A DNA stretch of 22,243 nucleotides from a virus. The translations under genes and the position numbers were made by a program. The notes below the pieces were generated by a model. It saw nothing but the letters and a program-made list of their open reading frames with translations, was not told the origin of the DNA and did no database searches. Below, piece after piece: positions 15,028-21,753 of this stretch (positions are counted from its first letter, which is position 1; the number at the start of each line of letters is the position of its first letter). The stretch is from positions 1 through 22,243 of the IMG/VR virus record IMGVR_UViG_3300022745_000152, one strand, 5' to 3'.

Positions 15028-15500
15028 ACCGGAGCCCTCCCCACGACGTAGGCCTTGATCAGACGGGGATCCACCCCGGACTTCAGCTTGCCGCGGATCT
15101 CGGTGTCCTTGAACAGCGCGAAGAGGGCCTTGCCCCGCTTCTTCTCGTCGCCCAGGTCTACCTCCCAGCGGTCGCCGCCGAACAGCGGGATGCGCACGTA
15201 GTCGCCGACCGAGCACCAGGCTCCCTCGGGCCACGGGTCTAGGGTCGTGCGGTTGCGGTGCGCCACGGGACCCACGGCAACCACCCGGGCCACCTGCTGG
15301 TTCCAGTACTCCGTGTCCACGGAGTCGTCGGACAGGATGATGCCGCCCTCGGTAGCGGTGCGCGGGGAGCGGATCTGCACGAGCACGTCGTGGCCGGTCG
15401 GCTCGATCATCGGATCGGCCTCCGGAAAGGGCTCGTAGGCTGTCCGGGTCGGGATCACGATGGACCGCGGGACAACAACGTTGAGTGCGGGTAGCGCCAA
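15024..15500 (-). CDS. Phage GroES-like co-chaperonin (158 aa)
   Basis: A lid-like co-chaperonin expected to work with host GroEL in folding phage proteins, analogous to T4 gp31. The core begins at PTGHDVLVQ (about residue 34). The mobile loop EGGIILSDD (51-59) contains the hydrophobic IIL at 54-56, the GroEL-contacting tripeptide of GroES (IVL). VARVVAVGPV (70-79) and WCSVGDYVRIP (95-105) follow, as in the Cpn10 fold. An N-terminal extension of ~30 residues (ALPALNVVVPRSIVIPTRTA) precedes the core. The start is TTG at 15500, with GAGGAG seven bases upstream, next to the preceding stop; an ATG at 15410 with GGAGG is an alternative. It sits beside the scaffold and capsid genes. Confidence 0.85.
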   Translation of the reverse strand: MALPALNVVVPRSIVIPTRTAYEPFPEADPMIEPTGHDVLVQIRSPRTATEGGIILSDDSVDTEYWNQQVARVVAVGPVAHRNRTTLDPWPEGAWCSVGDYVRIPLFGGDRWEVDLGDEKKRGKALFALFKDTEIRGKLKSGVDPRLIKAYVVGRAPV

Positions 15501-15501
15501 G

Positions 15502-15678
15502 TTATGGCTCCTCGGTTCCGCGCACGAGTTTCTCCATGATCGCCTGGGCATGCAGCATGCCCTGGTAGCGGCCCGCCGCGAGGTAGATCTCACGCTCGGT
15601 GCCGGCCTTCAGCAGAGTATCGTGCGCAAGCTTGCTCATGTCGCGCTGCAAGTCTCTCAGAAACTGTTCTTCGATCAT
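15502..15678 (-). CDS. Small charged protein at the start of the capsid operon (58 aa)
   Basis: A short ORF of 58 codons beginning MIEEQFLRDLQRDMSKLAHD and ending KLVRGTEEP. It is predicted to be almost entirely helical, with an EREIYLAAGRYQGMLHAQAI section similar to small helical proteins found upstream of capsid genes. There is no good SD before its ATG (15678). The leader from the divergent promoter candidate would be only about 16 bases, and a second Met at codon 14 is possible. Its TAA is one base from the GroES TTG start, supporting an operon. Function unknown. Confidence 0.65.
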   Translation of the reverse strand: MIEEQFLRDLQRDMSKLAHDTLLKAGTEREIYLAAGRYQGMLHAQAIMEKLVRGTEEP

Positions 15679-15698
15679 ATTAACCCGAAAGTGTGATC

Positions 15699-15726
15699 AC
15701 GGTATACGGTAGATTTTACGGTGTAC
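15699..15726. repeat. Three ACGGT direct repeats between divergent promoters
   Basis: ACGGT occurs at 15699, 15706 and 15718 on the plus strand, within ACGGTATAC, ACGGTAGAT and ACGGTGTAC. It lies between two outward-facing promoter candidates, so it could be an operator. A chance origin cannot be excluded. Confidence 0.3.
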
Positions 15727-15728
15727 AA
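15701..15728 (-). promoter_or_regulatory. Candidate divergent promoter for the 58-aa/GroES/capsid operon
   Basis: On the minus strand TTGTAC (15728-15723) is followed by a 16-base spacer and TATACC (15706-15701). Transcription would begin near 15694, about 16 bases before the 58-aa gene. It shares its -35 region with the plus-strand promoter. The -35 match is weak. Confidence 0.3.
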
Positions 15729-15750
15729 GGCTAACTTTTTATGTTATACT
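15722..15750 (+). promoter_or_regulatory. Candidate promoter with extended -10 for the plus-strand gene
   Basis: TGTACA (15722-15727), a 17-base spacer and TATACT (15745-15750) preceded by TG one base upstream (TGTTATACT) give an extended -10 element. The inferred start near 15757 leaves a leader of about 19 bases containing AGGAG at 15764-15768. This is the best promoter match I found in the window. Confidence 0.6.
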
Positions 15751-15775
15751 ATCCCCGTTGAACAGGAGAATCAAC

Positions 15776-16018
15776 ATGACCTATACCGTGTCTCTCGACG
15801 TTTCCCTCGAAGCCCCGTTTCCGACGCAAGCTCACTGTCTCAAACATAACATCCTGCGCCTGAACATCTTGGTCTGCGGGCCCGGGGGCGGAAACCCTGA
15901 ATACACTCTTACCTTCCCCACAAAACAAGCCGCCGAGAACTGGCTTCGCGAGATATATTTCGAAAACAGCCAAGTTTCAGACGAAGAACTGGCTGTTTAT
16001 CACGTGCCAGCCGGCTAA
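15776..16018 (+). CDS. Lone plus-strand small acidic protein (80 aa), function unknown
   Basis: The only convincing plus-strand gene. It begins MTYTVSLDVSLEAPF and has a strand-helix pattern (NILRLNILVCGPGGGNPEYT, then FPTKQAAENWLREIYFE), with an acidic C-terminal part (SQVSDEELAVYHVPAG). It is about 80 aa with a net negative charge. AGGAG lies seven bases before the ATG, and a promoter-like extended -10 lies just upstream. Its GC content is about 53% by hand count, below the roughly 63% of its neighbours. Its stop TAA (16016-16018) overlaps the stop TAG of the convergent minus-strand gene (16015-16017). This arrangement is typical of a moron or early-expressed accessory gene. No domain is recognised. 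Confidence 0.8.
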   Translation: MTYTVSLDVSLEAPFPTQAHCLKHNILRLNILVCGPGGGNPEYTLTFPTKQAAENWLREIYFENSQVSDEELAVYHVPAG

Positions 16019-16260
16019 CAGGCCCGACCACCTCTCTTCATGCCGGTCACCTTCTCGCCCATGGCCATGCGCTTGTGCTGGTTGACCGAGCCGCCCTTCT
16101 TCATCGCGACCTGCCCGGGACCCAGGGCTCCCATCGGAGACGGCGAACCCGAAGGTCCGGCGGGGGAGGGCGGCTGAGCGGCCTGCGAGGCAGCCGCGGC
16201 CATCACTGCCTGGCGGAGACCGCGAGCGGCCTTGGCACCAGCCTTCATCGGCTTCTTCAT
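16015..16260 (-). CDS. Small basic Gly/Ala/Met-rich protein after the portal (81 aa)
   Basis: A basic protein with a Lys/Ala-rich start (MKKPMKAGAKAARGLRQ), an Ala/Pro/Ser-rich centre (ASQAAQPPSPAGPSGSPSPM) and a Lys/Gly/Met-rich end (VAMKKGGSVNQHKRMAMG, then MKRGGRAC). Similar small KKGG-type proteins are frequent in podovirus operons; their function is unknown. The ATG overlaps the portal stop (ATGA) and the SD is AAAGGA. Its stop overlaps that of the plus-strand gene. Confidence 0.65.
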   Translation of the reverse strand: MKKPMKAGAKAARGLRQAVMAAAASQAAQPPSPAGPSGSPSPMGALGPGQVAMKKGGSVNQHKRMAMGEKVTGMKRGGRAC

Positions 16261-19034
16261 TCGCTTGGTCCTTTCTGTTTCGCCTGACGTTCACGTTCCC
16301 ACGCGGACATCCGCGCGATCTCCAGGCGCACGTCGTTGTCACGCGCGTTGAGCTCGTTCTGCTGGTGAAGTTGCGCGTACTGCAGGTCACGGTCGGCCGA
16401 CTGCTGCCGGGCGTCGAGGGCTCCCTCGAGCCGGGACTGGTCCTCGGAGGCGCGCGCCTCGTTGGCCTGCAGCAGCGCGTTGGCGGCCAGCTCGCGACGC
16501 TGGGTGTCCACGTCGGCCTGGTCGCGCGTGGCGTTCTGGAACAGTTGCGCGTGCTCGAGCGACGCGGCCTGCTGCAGCTCGGCGCCCTTGAGCTGGTTGA
16601 GACCGAGTTTGACCTGCAGCTCGCCTTGGTTACGCTGCTGGTCGAGCTGCAGTTCGCCCTGGTCCTTCTGGGCAGCCTGCTGCTGCTTCTGCGCCTCAAG
16701 CTGCAGACGCTGCGTACCGAGTTGCTGGTCGATCTGGTTCCGCTGCATCGCTGCCATCGCCGCCGGCCCGCCCTGCATCTGCGCCATCATCTGCATCTGG
16801 GACTGCTGCATCTGCTGGACCATCTGCGAGGCCTGTTGGACGATCATCGGGATCTGGCCCAGCGTCATTTTGGCCTTCTGCAGAACGATCGGCTGTGCCG
16901 TCGCGAGCATGCGGTCGAAACGCCGCAGCAGCGTTGGCGACTTGGTATCGATCAAACGCTCGGCCGGCTGGCCCGCCGCCGTGGTCACCTCGTCGTAGGT
17001 GTTCGAGACGTACCACATCGCGAGGTGCTCGATGAGATGCTTCAGCATCCCCGGCAACAAGCCCGACTGGATCGCCGGGTTGGCCCCGAAGGTCGGATCC
17101 ATCATGAACGCGAGGTGAGTCTGCAGGTGCGCGAGGTGGTCCTGGTCCGGGAACGCCATGACCGGCCGCTGCAGGACCAGCATCATGTTCTCGTTGACCG
17201 CGTTCTGGAACTCGGCCTCCTGCGGTTTCTGCAGGAGCTCGTCGTAGTTCGGCACCTTCAGCGTCTTGAGGACGTATTCCTCGACGTTGCGCTGGTTGTA
17301 GAGACCCACGGTGACGGGGTTCATCAGCGACTGCTGCGCCCGCTGCGCGACCGCCTGTACCTGGGCAAACCGCTGCTGCTCCGAGAAGATCGCCGGGTCG
17401 GAGACAGGGGCGACGTCGAGCGGTCCCTCGTAGTCGGACCGGTAGGCCAGTCGTTCCCCGGTCTCGATGACGAGGTCCTGCTCGTCGAGGTACAGCTCGT
17501 TGATGTTGTGGAGGGTCTCCAGGAGGGTCGCCAGCGCCCGGTGGTTACGCGCGTGGATCGCCTTGAAGACCTTCAGGCCCTGCTCCACGCGGGACAGCTG
17601 GGTGCCAACAGGCGTGTTCGCGTTGCTGTCGACCGCGGAGTCGTCGAGCGTGATGCGGACCATCTGCTCGGCCTGCTCAGACAGGAAACCGAGGAGCTGG
17701 AACAGCGCCGGTGAGGGCTGGTTGAACGGGACGGGCATCGCGACCTTGCGGATGTCGTCAACGTTCAGGCCGCCTTCGAGCTTGTTCACCTGCGTGAGGG
17801 CGATGTTCTGGTTCTGGCCGCTGATGTTCGCCCCCTCGAGGGCCAGCAGCGTCGGCGTGGTGTTCACCAGCGCGGAGTCGAGGAGCGCGCGCAGCGCCCC
17901 GGTAGCCGACACGCTCAGCGACGACAGAACCGCGTAGAGGCTCAGGTCGTAGGCGTCACGCCAGGCCAGGAAGGGGAACTTGATCAGCCAGTTGAGCCGA
18001 CGGTGTTTGTCGTCGTTCTCCTTCCAGTTGCGGTAGATGCAGCGAACGTTGTGCGTCTCTTGGTCGATCTCCATGATGTAGGGGTTGACCCCCTCACCCA
18101 CCAGATCGTCGACCACCGACATCCAGAGGATCGTCTGCACGTCGTCGGGGTTGGTCACCGGGTCGTTGCGGCCCGTCGTGCGGTTGATCGCCTGTTCGCT
18201 CTGGGTCGGCTCCGGCATCACCGAGGCTCGGATCAGGTCATCCTCAAGGTAGACCCCGGCAGCGATCTTCGCCTCGATGTCCGCGCGGGTCGTCACCATC
18301 TCCACGGTGATGCGACGGGCACCGTAGAACCACGTCGTCTCGTAGGGAACGAACACACGCTCGGTCGGGGTGAACTGGAACCGCGGCCGACGCTCCACGG
18401 CGTCGAACCACGCGAACATGAACTGGCACCCACCGACGGGAACCTGCGACTGGGTCTTCTCGAACTCGTCGAAGAACTCTGGTGCCTGCTTCGTCAGCTG
18501 CCAGTTCATGTGGCGGGCTTTGCGCTCCGCCTTCTCGAGCTTCTCGCCCGTAACGTCGCCCACCACGTGGGTCCGCACGGGGCCATCCGGCGGCAACAGC
18601 TCGGTGACGATCTGGCTCGTGTACTGGACCGCGGCCTTCAGGAACCCGGGGTGGGTGACGATCGATCCGCCCTCGAGACCGTCAGCCTCGGAGGGTCCAC
18701 CAGGCTCGTTTCCCTGAAGGCCCATACCCTCGATCGCATCGCGCTGGTTCTGATCGCGCTTCTGCCGGGTGTCCTTGTCCACCTCGTAGAGGTCGAAGTA
18801 GCGCAGGCCCAGGGCCCGCAGCTCGCCGGCGTCGAGGGTCTCAGCCAGGTTCTGGTAGAACTCGCCAAGCTCCGGGGCCGGCGAGGCCTTGTCCAGCTCG
18901 TTGCGAAGCTTGCGCTCGACCTCGTCCACCTCGTCGTCGGTGGCCATTGTGTCGAAGCCCTGTCCCGGTTGGAGCGACCCAGAGTCGTCATCATCGTCGG
19001 TATCAAACTGGTTTGCGGTCGGGTTGTCGCTCAA
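16257..19034 (-). CDS. Portal protein with long Gln-rich C-terminal coiled coil (925 aa)
   Basis: The 12-fold vertex protein through which DNA enters and leaves the head. Residues ~130-600 contain expected portal features: HPGFLKAAVQYTSQIVTELL, FQFTPTERVFVPYETTWFYG (wing/clip region), and IKFPFLAWRDAYDLSLYAVL (stem-like helix). They also contain QPSPALFQLLGFLSEQAEQM and VGTQLSRVEQGLKVFKAIHA. From about residue 728 to 920 it is Gln/Met-rich coiled coil (VQQMQQSQMQMMAQM, LEAQKQQQAAQKDQ), probably the barrel seen in P22-type portals. The N-terminus is acidic (DDDDD) and may be flexible. The start is TTG with GGGAG seven bases upstream, overlapping the preceding stop (TTGA). 925 aa is longer than P22 gp1 (725 aa). 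Confidence 0.88.
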   Translation of the reverse strand: MSDNPTANQFDTDDDDDSGSLQPGQGFDTMATDDEVDEVERKLRNELDKASPAPELGEFYQNLAETLDAGELRALGLRYFDLYEVDKDTRQKRDQNQRDAIEGMGLQGNEPGGPSEADGLEGGSIVTHPGFLKAAVQYTSQIVTELLPPDGPVRTHVVGDVTGEKLEKAERKARHMNWQLTKQAPEFFDEFEKTQSQVPVGGCQFMFAWFDAVERRPRFQFTPTERVFVPYETTWFYGARRITVEMVTTRADIEAKIAAGVYLEDDLIRASVMPEPTQSEQAINRTTGRNDPVTNPDDVQTILWMSVVDDLVGEGVNPYIMEIDQETHNVRCIYRNWKENDDKHRRLNWLIKFPFLAWRDAYDLSLYAVLSSLSVSATGALRALLDSALVNTTPTLLALEGANISGQNQNIALTQVNKLEGGLNVDDIRKVAMPVPFNQPSPALFQLLGFLSEQAEQMVRITLDDSAVDSNANTPVGTQLSRVEQGLKVFKAIHARNHRALATLLETLHNINELYLDEQDLVIETGERLAYRSDYEGPLDVAPVSDPAIFSEQQRFAQVQAVAQRAQQSLMNPVTVGLYNQRNVEEYVLKTLKVPNYDELLQKPQEAEFQNAVNENMMLVLQRPVMAFPDQDHLAHLQTHLAFMMDPTFGANPAIQSGLLPGMLKHLIEHLAMWYVSNTYDEVTTAAGQPAERLIDTKSPTLLRRFDRMLATAQPIVLQKAKMTLGQIPMIVQQASQMVQQMQQSQMQMMAQMQGGPAAMAAMQRNQIDQQLGTQRLQLEAQKQQQAAQKDQGELQLDQQRNQGELQVKLGLNQLKGAELQQAASLEHAQLFQNATRDQADVDTQRRELAANALLQANEARASEDQSRLEGALDARQQSADRDLQYAQLHQQNELNARDNDVRLEIARMSAWERERQAKQKGPSE

Positions 19035-19555
19035 CGGCCGACTCCCAGCATGTCCCAGATGGACGAGGTATGCTGCTCAGAGGGTTCCATCTGGTAGCCC
19101 AGATAGCGCGCGACGGGCGAGATGGGGTCGCCCTCACCGTGTTGGGTCGCCGCGTCGAAGGCCCGTTGTCCCGGGCCGTAATAACCGTAGGTCGCGGCCG
19201 GGCCGTAGACCTGCTCGTTACGCGCGTTGTAGGCATCTCGCAGCAGACGCAGGCCTGAGATCCCTCTCCCGAGGGCCTGACCCAGGCCCGGAGTCGCCGC
19301 GGCCAGTAGGTAGGGGGTTGCATCCAGGGCCCCCTGAGCCTCGGCGTGGCGCAACGGGAGCCGGACGTCGAGCGCGGAGTCCAGAGAACTTCCGCCGCGG
19401 GGGTTCCAGACCACCCACGGATCACGAGCCTGGTCCAGCTGTTGCTCGCGCGCCTGGCGCATCGCCAGCAACCGCGCGACGTTGCCCGGCTGCCGCAGCA
19501 GCTCGGCTAGCCGGTAGTCGGCGACGTCCTGTGGGTTGGGGGCAGCGTCCAGCAT
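19031..19555 (-). CDS. Hypothetical protein upstream of the portal (174 aa)
   Basis: A protein of unknown function starting MLDAAPNPQDVADYRLAELL. Helical and Gln/Arg-rich in the first half (LLAMRQAREQQLDQARD), it continues with a Gly/Ala-rich section (LLAAATPGLGQALGRG) and Tyr-rich text (GPAATYGYYGPGQRAF). It may be a minor virion or ejection-related protein, but nothing identifies it. ATG at 19555 is favoured (AGGA nine bases upstream); a GTG six codons earlier (19573) is possible. Its stop overlaps the portal TTG. Confidence 0.65.
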   Translation of the reverse strand: MLDAAPNPQDVADYRLAELLRQPGNVARLLAMRQAREQQLDQARDPWVVWNPRGGSSLDSALDVRLPLRHAEAQGALDATPYLLAAATPGLGQALGRGISGLRLLRDAYNARNEQVYGPAATYGYYGPGQRAFDAATQHGEGDPISPVARYLGYQMEPSEQHTSSIWDMLGVGR

Positions 19556-19588
19556 CGTGGACGATCCTATCACAACTCGTGTTCTAGG

Positions 19589-20137
19589 TTAAACGGAAGT
19601 TGTTCCCGCCAGCGCGGCCTGGGCCACCAGGCGCCGGGCCCAGCCTAGCCCAAACGTCCGCCAGGTGGCCAGGGAGCCCATGAAGGCCATCCGCTGGGCC
19701 ACAAACTCCTGGGCGGCCGCCCGGACAACCTCGGGACGCTGGAAGGCGGCCTGGGTCAGGGGGCCGACAACCCCGTCGGCGGCCAGACCCGCGGCGGCCT
19801 GGGCGGCCTTGACCGCCGGGGTCAGCCACGGCGTGACGCGGCCCAGCCCGTTGTTGACGGCCGCGTCAAACACCACGGCACACAGGGGCCACGGCAGGCT
19901 GTCGCACCCGGCCGGGGTCCAATAGCGGTTCCTGTAAATCCCCTCGGCCTGCGCCCGGGTCAGGTTGAGGATGTCCAGGTTGGGGAAGGCGGCCGCCGAG
20001 ATCCCGAACTTGGTGCCCTTCAGCGTCCCCAGGTTGACCGCCCCGCCGGTCCAGTTGCCCGGGTCGTCGGGGTTGGCCGTGTAGCCGCCCTCGTAGCCGA
20101 TGGTGAGGTCAAAGGCGCGGGAGAAGTTATCGGGCAT
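19589..20137 (-). CDS. Endolysin, GH108 N-acetylmuramidase with C-terminal PG-binding domain (182 aa)
   Basis: A peptidoglycan-degrading lysis enzyme. The N-terminal GH108 domain shows the catalytic Glu at residue 16 in GYEGGYTANPDDPGN, followed by VNLGTLKGTKFGIS and YRNRYWTPAGCDSLPW. The C-terminal part (PAVKAAQAAAGLAADGVVGP, then LTQAAFQRPE) matches the PG_binding_3 domain that usually accompanies GH108. No signal peptide is visible, so release should depend on a holin. It overlaps the preceding gene by 11 bases. This is the last gene of the lysis module before the portal region. Confidence 0.88.
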   Translation of the reverse strand: MPDNFSRAFDLTIGYEGGYTANPDDPGNWTGGAVNLGTLKGTKFGISAAAFPNLDILNLTRAQAEGIYRNRYWTPAGCDSLPWPLCAVVFDAAVNNGLGRVTPWLTPAVKAAQAAAGLAADGVVGPLTQAAFQRPEVVRAAAQEFVAQRMAFMGSLATWRTFGLGWARRLVAQAALAGTTSV

Positions 20138-20402
20138 CGGCCGGCCGGCTCAGCGCCACCAGCGCACCAACAAGGCTGTCCACCTCCGCAATCAACTGTG
20201 CCTCGGACAGCACGTCCTCGTGCACGACCTTGCGGAACCGGCGCTTCAGCGCGGCGCCCTTACGCTTGATCTTGGTATAGGACGCCACGTGCTCCGCCTG
20301 CGCCAGCACGCAGCCGGCGGGGGACCTCTGTTCCGCGCGGGTGGCGGGACGGCTGAGAACCGCCCCAGCCAGTTCCGCTAGCTCGGCGTGGGTGACAGCC
20401 AT
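20127..20402 (-). CDS. Small hypothetical lysis-module protein (91 aa)
   Basis: A basic, mostly helical protein (MAVTHAELAELAGAVLSRPA, then KIKRKGAALKRRFRKVVHED) with no transmembrane segment or known motif. It starts at an ATGA overlap with the 73-aa signal-peptide gene, and its end overlaps the endolysin start by 11 bases, so it is likely translationally coupled to the endolysin. Possible roles include regulation of lysis, but no evidence in the sequence supports one. Confidence 0.6.
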   Translation of the reverse strand: MAVTHAELAELAGAVLSRPATRAEQRSPAGCVLAQAEHVASYTKIKRKGAALKRRFRKVVHEDVLSEAQLIAEVDSLVGALVALSRPADAR

Positions 20403-20623
20403 CAGGGACGAACCTGGCAGTTCTCATCCACCCACTGGCCCGCGCGCAGGTGGTTGCCGGGGATGAAGCCGGGCAGCACCCAATGAGAGAAATCGCCCTT
20501 GGTAGCTTCGCTGATCGTCTGCCCGGTGCAGACGAGCGCGGCCTTCTGCGCGTCGAGGCCATAGGCAGCATGAGCACTCAGCGGCGCAATGGCGATGATG
20601 CTGGCGGCGAGGATGATTCTCAT
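20402..20623 (-). CDS. Small secreted protein with signal peptide (73 aa)
   Basis: Residues 1-19 form a Sec signal peptide (MRIILAASIIAIAPLSAHA) with an AHA-A type cleavage site near 19/20. The mature part is ~53 residues with two Cys (C32, C69) that could form a disulfide in the periplasm. It contains TISEATKGDFSHWVLPGFIP. The RBS is AAAGGA seven bases upstream and it starts at an ATGA overlap. Placement among lysis genes suggests a periplasmic role, for example a lysis accessory or superinfection factor, but this is inference. Confidence 0.65.
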   Translation of the reverse strand: MRIILAASIIAIAPLSAHAAYGLDAQKAALVCTGQTISEATKGDFSHWVLPGFIPGNHLRAGQWVDENCQVRP

Positions 20624-20790
20624 GGGGAGTTCCTTTGGATAGCGCGAAACAAAGCCTCAACAGCCGCCTCACGTCGCGCGCGTTCAGCGGCCTCACGTTC
20701 TGCTTTTTCCTTCTGCGCAGCGTCGTGCCGCGCCTTGCCAGTTGGGTCGAAGGACTGCTCGCCCTCGGCGCCTAGGTGGAAGGTGCTCAT
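20620..20790 (-). CDS. Small charged helical protein (56 aa)
   Basis: MSTFHLGAEGEQSFDPTGKA followed by a Lys/Glu/Arg/Ala-rich helix (KEKAEREAAERARREAAVEA). The start at 20790 is chosen because it overlaps the upstream stop (ATGA), like its neighbours; the frame stays open 22 codons further. Strongly amphipathic and without a membrane segment, so not a holin by itself. It might be a cytoplasmic partner of neighbouring membrane proteins. Function unknown. Confidence 0.6.
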   Translation of the reverse strand: MSTFHLGAEGEQSFDPTGKARHDAAQKEKAEREAAERARREAAVEALFRAIQRNSP

Positions 20791-20897
20791 CCGTCCCCCA
20801 CAGCCGGCCCGGCCCACGGCGGCGCTCCATCGCGGATCCGCTGCCAGCACAGCCACAGCGCGGCGACGACGATGCAGGCGACCGGGATGAGGATCAC
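20787..20897 (-). CDS. Tiny single-TM protein (36 aa)
   Basis: A GTG-started frame encodes VILIPVACIVVAALWLCWQR followed by a short hydrophilic tail, a single transmembrane segment. The stop overlaps the next gene (ATGA). SD GGGGTGA lies seven bases before the GTG. Too short to classify; could be a membrane component of the lysis system. The same frame continues upstream, but it would overlap the previous gene heavily. Confidence 0.5.
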   Translation of the reverse strand: MILIPVACIVVAALWLCWQRIRDGAPPWAGPAVGDG

Positions 20898-20904
20898 GAG
20901 CGCG

Positions 20905-21171
20905 TCACCCCGCGATATCCGCCGCCGGAGCGTCCTTCGCCGCCAGTTCCGCCTCCGCCGCAGCGGCGAGCGCCTGAAGATCATTCCCCGCCGCGTGGCA
21001 TTTCGCCATCAGCGATGCAAACTCGTCGGCGGTTAGGTCCACCCCGGATGCCTGTGCGTGCTTGATCGCATCGCGTGCCTCGGAGATGGCCTTCCACGCC
21101 TCGGTGCCTTGCTTGACGAGCGGAAGCAGGCTGCCAATCACAGAGATCGAAAGTGCAAGAGCGCCACCCAT
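20905..21171 (-). CDS. Membrane-anchored helical protein (88 aa), possible spanin-like
   Basis: An N-terminal hydrophobic segment of about 16 residues (GGALALSISVIGSLLPL) is followed by a long helix-rich region (EAWKAISEARDAIKHAQASG, LAAAAEAELAAKDA). The start at 21171 is chosen for AAAGGG seven bases upstream and its position one base after the lipoprotein stop. The layout (membrane anchor plus periplasmic coiled coil, next to a lipoprotein gene) resembles an inner-membrane spanin, but the coiled-coil evidence is modest and the pairing is inferred. Confidence 0.55.
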   Translation of the reverse strand: MGGALALSISVIGSLLPLVKQGTEAWKAISEARDAIKHAQASGVDLTADEFASLMAKCHAAGNDLQALAAAAEAELAAKDAPAADIAG

Positions 21172-21172
21172 G

Positions 21173-21565
21173 TTATTGCCCTTTCGCGGCAGAAGTTGCG
21201 GCAGACAAATCGGACAGCGCGGCCTGCACCCCGGCAAGCGCTTGCGTCTGCGCATCGGCGCCTACGGCAGCGTTGTCCAACTGCTCCGCCACGGTCAGCG
21301 CTGTGTTGACGGCGCGGCTGTAGCGGCCCAGCACCACCACCGTAGCCGCATCGGCACACAGCGGCGGCTTGGGTGCCGTGGCACCGCAACGGGGCTGGGA
21401 AGCGTAGGCAGTCGCCGCACGGGCAAGCGTGCTGTAGGTCACGCCCGCCTCAACCACGGCCTGGCGGTAGGTCTTGGGCGGCGGAGGCAACGGGCTATTA
21501 GCGGATGAACAGCCGGACAGCGCAAGTGCCGCGCCGCACAGCATGGCATAGATGGTTCGGTTCAT
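21173..21565 (-). CDS. Outer-membrane lipoprotein in the lysis module (130 aa)
   Basis: A signal peptide with lipobox LSGC (Cys at residue 19) indicates processing by signal peptidase II and a lipid anchor. SSANSPLPPPPKTYRQAVVE follows, then an Ala-rich helix (TYSTLARAATAYAS) and an extra pair of Cys (PRCGATAPKPPLC). At 130 aa it is larger than a typical Rz1 outer spanin, but it follows a holin-like gene and precedes a membrane-anchored helical protein. It could be the outer partner of a spanin-like pair or a lipoprotein moron. Its ATG overlaps the stop of the holin-like gene (ATGA). Confidence 0.7.
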   Translation of the reverse strand: MNRTIYAMLCGAALALSGCSSANSPLPPPPKTYRQAVVEAGVTYSTLARAATAYASQPRCGATAPKPPLCADAATVVVLGRYSRAVNTALTVAEQLDNAAVGADAQTQALAGVQAALSDLSAATSAAKGQ

Positions 21566-21741
21566 GCCTTCTGTCCGATCGCCGTGGTGGTGACGTAGCG
21601 CAGCGCCAGGTTGCCGACGGCCATGATTAGGGTCACGACCGCCGCTTGGGCGTCAGGGTCGAGATTCAAGCCGCGGGCGCCCAGCCACACGAAGACCGGG
21701 CCCAGCAGGTTGAAGATGACGGTGCGGTAGCCGACAAGCAT
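21562..21741 (-). CDS. Holin-like small membrane protein (59 aa)
   Basis: A protein with two hydrophobic segments: VIFNLLGPVFVWLGA at about 8-22 and VVTLIMAVGNLALRYV at about 35-50, linked by a short turn (RGLNLDPDAQ). It opens MLVGYRTVIFN and closes with TTTAIGQKA, the pattern of holin-like phage proteins I know (RTVI...N...R.(I/V)TTT.IG.K). The RBS is GGGAG seven bases before the ATG. Its stop overlaps the lipoprotein ATG. This is the best holin candidate in the window. Confidence 0.75.
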   Translation of the reverse strand: MLVGYRTVIFNLLGPVFVWLGARGLNLDPDAQAAVVTLIMAVGNLALRYVTTTAIGQKA

Positions 21742-21753
21742 GGGGAAGCTCCC

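Noticed and set aside
15027-15234. Longer N-terminal reading of the N4 gp49-family gene (start at 15234)
   Set aside because: The extra residues are Arg/Gly/Pro-rich antisense-like text overlapping the GroES gene; the ATG at 15027 has a strong GGAGGG and an ATGA overlap.
16365-17714. Long plus-strand reading frame of 449 codons opposite the portal gene
   Set aside because: It is an antisense frame kept open by the GC-rich codons of the portal. It is full of Leu/Arg/Val and has no domain, and no promoter or RBS was seen.
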